DNA from: Gammaproteobacteria bacterium
GTDB taxonomy: Bacteria > Pseudomonadota > Gammaproteobacteria > Natronospirales > REEB76
Length of the DNA stretch: 19,689 nucleotides
NCBI GenBank assembly: GCA_028871235.1
Contig: JAGWNO010000015.1
Span: 1-19,689 of the forward strand
Direction: 5' to 3'
Shown here: positions 14,380-19,689 of the stretch, piece after piece
Layout of the letters: every line of letters starts with the position of its first letter
Position numbering within the stretch: the first letter of the stretch is position 1
Notes under the pieces: generated by a model
What the model saw: the letters and a program-made list of their open reading frames with translations, nothing else
Told to the model about the DNA's origin: nothing
The model's database searches: none
Translations under genes and position numbers: made by a program

Positions 14380-14940
14380 TCAGGGCAGCGTACCCACCAG
14401 CCGCGCGATGCAGGCAGTGCGGGCCGACATCTCCAGCGAGCAGGTCCACTTGTAGGCGCGATCGAGGGTTTCTCCCCAGGCGTACACGCCGTGGCCGCGC
14501 ACCACCGCGATGGGATGTTCCACCAGGGTCTCCGCCACCCGTCGCGGCGATTCGCTCACATATTCGGCATAGGGGATGTCGAGTACCGGCACCCGCGGAA
14601 AATAACAGCTGCCCTCGAAATCCACCGGCACGAAATCCTCGCCGTCCAGGGTGAGCGCCACGCTATGGGGGCCGTGGCTGTGCAGCACGGCACGCGCTCG
14701 CGGGTTGCTCCGGTATACGGCGAGATGCAGCGGTGCATCCAGGGAAGCGCCCTCACCGGGCTTGCCGGCGGCGGGGCAGCGGATGAGGGCGGCGGCGCTC
14801 AGGGTGTCGGCGCAGGCGCCGCTGGGCGTCACCCATACGCTGTCGCCGTCGCGCACCGAAGCGTTGCCGCTGTGGGAATCGTTGAGGCCGTACTGCCGGA
14901 GCCAGCGGTAGTATTGGACGAGATCTTCCAGTGGGTTCAT
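14380..14940 (-). CDS. Class II aldolase/adducin-family protein
   Basis: The 186-residue product has the class II aldolase fold: SGNASVRDGDSVWVTPSG near the N-terminus, the zinc ligands His87 and His89 in VLHSHGPHS, and His150 in VRGHGVYAWG. The family includes L-fuculose-phosphate aldolase, ribulose-phosphate epimerase and methylthioribulose-phosphate dehydratase (MtnB), and the sequence alone does not choose between them. Ungapped alignment to E. coli FucA around SLDAPLHLAVY puts Asp68 at the catalytic Glu73 position, a conservative but unusual change. The ATG at 14940 begins a typical family N-terminus; no strong ribosome-binding site is visible. It lies 83 bases after the end of cpdA on the same strand. 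No sugar kinase or other pathway gene is next to it. Confidence 0.85.
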   Translation of the reverse strand: MNPLEDLVQYYRWLRQYGLNDSHSGNASVRDGDSVWVTPSGACADTLSAAALIRCPAAGKPGEGASLDAPLHLAVYRSNPRARAVLHSHGPHSVALTLDGEDFVPVDFEGSCYFPRVPVLDIPYAEYVSESPRRVAETLVEHPIAVVRGHGVYAWGETLDRAYKWTCSLEMSARTACIARLVGTLP

Positions 14941-15023
14941 GGCGCTGGTATCCGTTGCCTGGGCGGCATCTTAGCAAGAGCGATGAGGACCATGAGTCAG
15001 GATTACTCTGGCAGATTCACAGC

Positions 15024-15788
15024 TCACGCCTGTGCAACCCATTCCACCCGGGTATCAATGCCACCGTCGCCGTGCAGCGTCAGCCAGCGCATGGCCGGGG
15101 GCCGGGTATCCAGCGCAAAGTCCCGGGAGCCGGGCCGGAACTGGATGCAGCTGGAGGGGGTGCCCAGCAGCCGCACACCGCGGCGTTGCGACTCGTGGAG
15201 CTGATGCACATGCCCCCAGATCACGCCGCGTACCTTGTCGCTGGCATCCAGCGCGGCAAAGAAATCGTCGGCGTTGTCCAGGGCGATGCGATCCAGCCAG
15301 GCACTGTCCATGGGCAGCGGGTGGTGGTGCAGGGCCACGAGGATGTGCGGCTCGGGTGACTGCGCGAGCGCCTCCGACAGCAGGCGCAGTTCGCGGGCTT
15401 GCAGATGGCCGCCCTCGCTGCCCGGCATCTGCGTATTGAGCAGCACGATGCGCCAGTTTCCCAGCGTCTGCGTGCCGCCAACGCGCAGGCCGCTGTCCGC
15501 GAGGATGCGGAAGCCCGGGTAGGCATCGTGGTTGCCGGCGATGCAGGCCACCGGCGCGGCCAGCTGTGGCAGCATCGCGGTGAGTGCGCGATAGCCGGCC
15601 GGAGATCCGTCGTGCACCAGATCGCCGGTGAGCAACACCAGGTCGGGCGGAGGGCGGAGCCGCGCCGCAGCCAGCACCGTCTGCAGCGTATACCGCGTGT
15701 TGATACCGTGCAGCCGGCCCTCGGGGTCCGCGAACAAATGAGTGTCGGTAATCTGCAGCAGGTGCAGCGGAGTAGAATCAGCCATCAT
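15024..15788 (-). CDS. cpdA: 3',5'-cyclic AMP phosphodiesterase, CpdA-type metallophosphoesterase
   Basis: CpdA hydrolyses cAMP to AMP in the cytoplasm with a two-metal centre. The 254-residue product has the metallophosphoesterase motifs in order: DTH (Asp15, His17), GDLVHD (Asp56), GNHD (Asn87, His88), the ALHHHP histidines and GHVH. It shows the family start LLQITDTHLFADPEGRLHGINT, with the GINT region distinctive of CpdA. Two adjacent ATGs, at 15788 and 15785, are possible starts. The divergent O-methyltransferase begins only 26 bases away, so promoters for both must overlap coding sequence. Substrate assignment to cAMP is from family similarity; other cyclic or phosphodiester substrates are possible. 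Confidence 0.88.
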   Translation of the reverse strand: MMADSTPLHLLQITDTHLFADPEGRLHGINTRYTLQTVLAAARLRPPPDLVLLTGDLVHDGSPAGYRALTAMLPQLAAPVACIAGNHDAYPGFRILADSGLRVGGTQTLGNWRIVLLNTQMPGSEGGHLQARELRLLSEALAQSPEPHILVALHHHPLPMDSAWLDRIALDNADDFFAALDASDKVRGVIWGHVHQLHESQRRGVRLLGTPSSCIQFRPGSRDFALDTRPPAMRWLTLHGDGGIDTRVEWVAQA

Positions 15789-15814
15789 CGGGGAAACAAG
15801 CGGCGGTGGCAGCC

Positions 15815-16480
15815 ATGTCCAATCGTACCATCTCCATGAGCGACCGGCTGTATGACTACCTGCTGCAGGTGTCTCTGCACGAGCCGCCCATCCTCAAACG
15901 CCTGCGCGAGGAGACCGCCAGGCATCCACAGGCGCGGATGCAGATCTCCCCGGAACAGGGCCAGTTCATGCGCATGCTGGTGCAGATGATGGACGCGAAA
16001 CGCTGCATCGAAGTGGGCGTGTTCACCGGCTACAGCAGCCTGTCCGTGGCGATGGCGCTGCCGGATGAAGGCCGCATCATCGCCTGCGATGTCAGCGAGG
16101 AATTCACTGCCGTGGCGCGGCGTTACTGGCAGGAGGCGGGCGTCGACCGGAAAATCGATCTGCGCCTGGCGCCCGCAGTGGGCACCCTGGACAAGATGCT
16201 TAACCACGGCGAACAGGGCCGTTATGATTTCGCTTTCATCGACGCCGACAAGGGCAATTATCTCAACTACTACGAACGCATCCTCAAGCTGCTGCGTGCC
16301 GGCGGGCTGATGGCGGTGGACAATGTGCTGTGGAGCGGCAGCGTCATAGACAAGCGGGACAAGAGCGAGGATACCGTCGCCATCCGTGAGTTCAATGCGG
16401 CGCTCCACAAGGACAAGCGCATTGATTTGTCCCTGGTGCCCATCGGCGACGGCCTGACGCTGGCGCGCAAGCGCTTTTGA
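15815..16480 (+). CDS. SAM-dependent O-methyltransferase, family 3 (caffeoyl-CoA/SafC-like)
   Basis: The 221-residue product matches the PF01596 type of O-methyltransferase, which methylates catechol-like hydroxyls with SAM and a divalent metal. Visible motifs are SPEQGQFMRML (45-55), the SAM-binding motif I IEVGVFTGYSSLSVAMALP (65-83), the acidic IIACDVSEE, the metal-binding FIDADKGNYLNYYE (Asp143, Asp145) and GGLMAVDNVLWSGSV (Asp169, Asn170). The natural substrate cannot be read from sequence. The ATG at 15815 is chosen with GGTGG five bases upstream; a GTG at 15806 is in frame. It stands alone, divergent from cpdA and convergent with ilvE. Its by-product S-adenosylhomocysteine is the substrate of AhcY, encoded 1.6 kb downstream, but that link holds for any methyltransferase. 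Confidence 0.9.
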   Translation: MSNRTISMSDRLYDYLLQVSLHEPPILKRLREETARHPQARMQISPEQGQFMRMLVQMMDAKRCIEVGVFTGYSSLSVAMALPDEGRIIACDVSEEFTAVARRYWQEAGVDRKIDLRLAPAVGTLDKMLNHGEQGRYDFAFIDADKGNYLNYYERILKLLRAGGLMAVDNVLWSGSVIDKRDKSEDTVAIREFNAALHKDKRIDLSLVPIGDGLTLARKRF

Positions 16481-16514
16481 GGTATTCGCCGGTACGCGCG
16501 GCGGGGAATGCGGA

Positions 16515-17438
16515 TCAGTTCACCGGTTCCAGCCAGCCGTGTTTGTCCTGGGTGCGGCCGTCGAACAGGCCGAAGAACATATCCTGCAGCCTGCGTGTGA
16601 CCGGGCCGGGTTTGCCGCTGCCCACCGGCTTGCCGTCCACCGTGCGGATGGGCGTGATCTCGGCAGCGGTGCCGCACATGAACAGCTCGTCGGCCAGATA
16701 GAGATATTCGCGCGGCAGTTCGCGCTCGGTTACGCTCATGCCGGCGTCCCGGGCCAGGGTCATGATGGAATGGCGGGTGATGCCGTTGAGGATGGCGGCG
16801 CTCACCGGCGTGGTGTGCAGCGCGCCGTCGAACACCAGGAACAGGTTTTCACCGGCGCCCTCGCTCAGGAGTCCGTTGCTGGCCAGCGCGATGCCCTCGC
16901 CGAAGCCCAGCCGCCGGGCTTCGCGGGCAATCAACTGGCCGGAAAGATAGTTGCCGCCGGCCTTGGCGCCGGCGGGGATGGTGTTGGGTGCGAAGCGCTG
17001 CCAGGAGGACACGCAGGCGTCAATACCTTGCTCGATCACGTCCTTGCCGAGGTAGCCGCCCAGTTCCCACGCACCCACCGCCACGTCAGTGGGCGCCTCC
17101 GCGCTCAGGCTCAGGCTCTGGCCGGCGCCGCGGAAGACGATGGGGCGGATGTAGGCTTTCTTGAGGCCGTTCACGCGTACCACCTCGCGACAGGCGGCGG
17201 TGAGCGTCGCCTGATCGTAGGGCATGGGGATTTCGTAGATCTTGGCCGAGTTGGACAGGCGCCTGAGGTGGTCCTGGAGCCGGAAGATCGCCACGCCCTT
17301 GGGTGTGGGGTAGCTACGGATACCCTCGAAGACGGACGAGCCGTAGTGCAGCGCGTGGGCCATGACATGCACGGTGGCCTCGGCCCAGGGTTTGATCTTG
17401 CCGTTATGCCAGATATGCGGGGGGTATTGGGTGGTCAC
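16515..17438 (-). CDS. ilvE: Branched-chain-amino-acid aminotransferase
   Basis: IlvE is the PLP-dependent aminotransferase that makes leucine, isoleucine and valine from their 2-oxo acids. The 307-residue product (E. coli: 309) has HALHYGSSVFEGIRSY (28-43), the IYEIPMPY segment, YIRPIVFRGAG, the Schiff-base Lys159 in IPAGAKAGGNYLSGQLIARE, EGAGENLFLV and the LFMCGTAAEITPIRTVDGK signature. The start is the GTG at 17438 (VTTQYPPHIWHNGKIKPW); a GGAAA lies six bases upstream and no ATG occurs before residue 26. A TAGAAT on the minus strand (17506-17501) could be its -10, giving a leader of about 56 bases. It converges on the O-methyltransferase with a 34-base gap. Confidence 0.96.
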   Translation of the reverse strand: MTTQYPPHIWHNGKIKPWAEATVHVMAHALHYGSSVFEGIRSYPTPKGVAIFRLQDHLRRLSNSAKIYEIPMPYDQATLTAACREVVRVNGLKKAYIRPIVFRGAGQSLSLSAEAPTDVAVGAWELGGYLGKDVIEQGIDACVSSWQRFAPNTIPAGAKAGGNYLSGQLIAREARRLGFGEGIALASNGLLSEGAGENLFLVFDGALHTTPVSAAILNGITRHSIMTLARDAGMSVTERELPREYLYLADELFMCGTAAEITPIRTVDGKPVGSGKPGPVTRRLQDMFFGLFDGRTQDKHGWLEPVN

Positions 17439-18064
17439 AGGGGGTTTCCAGCAAGCGATGAAGGTTGCCGATACGGCAGGCGCCGGTTTTCAGCAGCCGT
17501 ATTCTATCGTCTAAGCCGCCTGTGTTCCTACCTTCCGCAACCGCGCTGCTCCTCAGGCCGTGGGGAAAGCCAAGTCCGCAGGCTGCGCCTTCAGAGCAGA
17601 GAAAGACCCCCGACGGTCCCTGGCGACATATTTTCGCCAAAACGGGGTGCATGGATGGCGCCGGGTTTGCGCGCGATGGCGCCGCGCAGTTTCGCATGCT
17701 GCGGTGCGCGCGGCGGCATGGTGGTGCCCGGCACTGCGGCCGTAGGCGCGGCAACCTGTTCCGCGACGCACCCCCGACGGGCCATGCGTCTGCGCCATTC
17801 ACGCTTCTGCAACATATTCTCCATCTGGCGGCTGGGATCGGCAGTCTTGATTAACATGGCGGTGTTCCCCCGGTGTTTCACCGCGGACAATATCCGCCAG
17901 GCATGACGCGCAGGTGACAGCATCATGGACATTGGATGAAGTTGGCGATGCCGCGTGTCCGCCGGCGCCGTATCTGGCACGGTGCCAGGAATCAGGCATG
18001 GACAAATGCCCCTGGCGGCAGCGAGGCGCTGTATCAGCAACCCCGCCTTGCAGGCAAGGATTGT
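17439..18064. other. Gene-poor gap between ahcY and ilvE
   Basis: This 626-base stretch is the longest without a confident gene. It holds the probable ilvE promoter (TAGAAT, 17506-17501, minus strand) and one possible small minus-strand gene (17591-17857). Just upstream of that gene, on the minus strand, GCGGA-TATTG-TCCGC and CGGTG-AAA-CACCG form two small hairpins. I looked for 6S, 4.5S, RNase P and tmRNA hallmarks and found none. CCTTGC/GCAAGG lies 5-18 bases past the ahcY stop but is not followed by T residues in the direction of ahcY transcription. Confidence 0.5.
17591..17857 (-). CDS. Possible small hypothetical protein (88 residues)
   Basis: The frame starts with ATG at 17857, preceded by GGGGGA about eight bases upstream, and ends with TGA at 17591. 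The product begins MLIKTADPSRQMENML and is rich in Arg, Ala and Pro, with a basic stretch (KREWRRRMARRG) and no membrane segment or known motif. Third codon positions are mostly G or C, as in the neighbours, which would be expected of a real gene but also arises by chance in GC-rich DNA. I do not recognise it. It may be a chance frame. Confidence 0.3.
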   Translation of the reverse strand: MLIKTADPSRQMENMLQKREWRRRMARRGCVAEQVAAPTAAVPGTTMPPRAPQHAKLRGAIARKPGAIHAPRFGENMSPGTVGGLSLL

Positions 18065-19504
<1,440 letters not shown>

Positions 19505-19515
19505 GACGAGTTCCT

Positions 19516-19689
19516 TCAGGCGTTGTCTGTGTTCTGTCGGCGACTTATGGAAGCGCGTAAGGCCCCGATTACCTTTGATGATCGAACGGCGAGTTCTTGC
19601 GCGGACTGAAATTCCGATGCATCAATGTACTTATTATCCAGCGCTGCATAAAGCTGCGAGCGTACTTCAGCGCAAGAGCCTTTCGCAAT
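19516..19689 (-). CDS. Four-helix-bundle protein (S23/23S rRNA intervening-sequence protein-like), C-terminal part
   Basis: The last 57 codons of a minus-strand gene enter from the right edge in an uninterrupted frame. The sequence, with KGSCAEVRSQLYAALDNKYID followed by FQSAQELAVRSSKVIGAL, has the C-terminal pattern of the four-helix-bundle S23 family, known from 23S rRNA intervening sequences and as free-standing genes, and related in fold to the Avd accessory protein of diversity-generating retroelements. The molecular role of the free-standing form is not established. By hand count the segment is about 51% GC, visibly lower than its surroundings. The TGA at 19518-19516 is 11 bases before the ahcY ATG, and the ahcY ribosome-binding site lies in that space. 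The N-terminal half is outside the window, so a complete gene cannot be confirmed. Confidence 0.8.
   Translation of the reverse strand: MAKGSCAEVRSQLYAALDNKYIDASEFQSAQELAVRSSKVIGALRASISRRQNTDNA

Noticed and set aside
14072..14449. A 125-codon open frame on the minus strand after the aldolase-family gene, with a protein-like middle (for example GRPYFFLRVRRDTCVIYRAG).
   Set aside because: Its only usable start is a GTG at 14449 inside the aldolase coding sequence, with no ribosome-binding site, and no ATG/GTG/TTG follows before the protein-like part. It may be a gene remnant, but I cannot support a functional gene.
18044..18063. Inverted repeat CCTTGC/GCAAGG just after ahcY considered as its terminator.
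   Set aside because: In the direction of ahcY transcription the stem is followed by CGGGGTT, not a T run, and the stem has only 5-6 pairs.
19505..19689. Possible SAH riboswitch upstream of ahcY.
   Set aside because: The upstream DNA is an open reading frame for a four-helix-bundle protein and shows no recognisable SAH riboswitch core.

Overview
The window looks like chromosomal DNA from a GC-rich gammaproteobacterium, probably a free-living facultative anaerobe of the Chromatiales or Acidiferrobacterales kind. The evidence is gene content: TldE/PmbA beside DarP, a thiD-thiE-hemL cluster facing a rubredoxin gene, FabA/FabB unsaturated fatty acid synthesis, and the UbiU/UbiV/UbiT proteins of oxygen-independent ubiquinone synthesis. 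The AhcY sequence is of the type I associate with betaproteobacteria, so the order is uncertain. Almost all of the window is ordinary housekeeping DNA. I see no rRNA, tRNA, CRISPR array, transposase or phage gene.

Layout. 1-4148: the N-terminal part of purE, then darP (both minus), divergent from pmbA, followed by two tandem isoaspartyl peptidase/L-asparaginase paralogues, one with a signal peptide and one without. 4291-5508: ubiX and a stand-alone LON-domain protein (plus). 5527-8842: on the minus strand in transcription order thiD, thiE, hemL and a lone cyclic-nucleotide-binding-fold protein. 8938-11842: rubredoxin, ubiU and ubiV (plus), with ubiT facing them tail to tail (minus). 11994-14071: a chorismate mutase gene whose stop overlaps the start of fabA, then fabB. 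14380-17438: a class II aldolase-family gene and cpdA (minus), an O-methyltransferase (plus) and ilvE (minus). 17439-18064 is a gene-poor gap. 18065-19689: ahcY, preceded by the 3' end of a four-helix-bundle (S23/IVP-like) gene that runs off the window.

How it fits together. The most coherent functional story is anaerobic quinone synthesis. UbiU and UbiV carry all the iron-sulfur cysteines known from E. coli, and UbiT is the lipid-carrier partner. Both transcription units have FNR/Anr-type boxes at the exact class II position relative to a candidate -10 element: near-consensus for ubiU, perfect 14-bp consensus for ubiT. UbiX, which makes the prenylated flavin used by UbiD, lies 5 kb away.

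The most unusual spot is the right end. An array of four 7-bp repeats lies inside the 5' end of ahcY, encoding an N-terminal extension of that enzyme. It sits directly beside the four-helix-bundle gene, whose stop codon abuts the ahcY ribosome-binding site. This looks like the junction of an inserted element and is the best candidate for something not well described.
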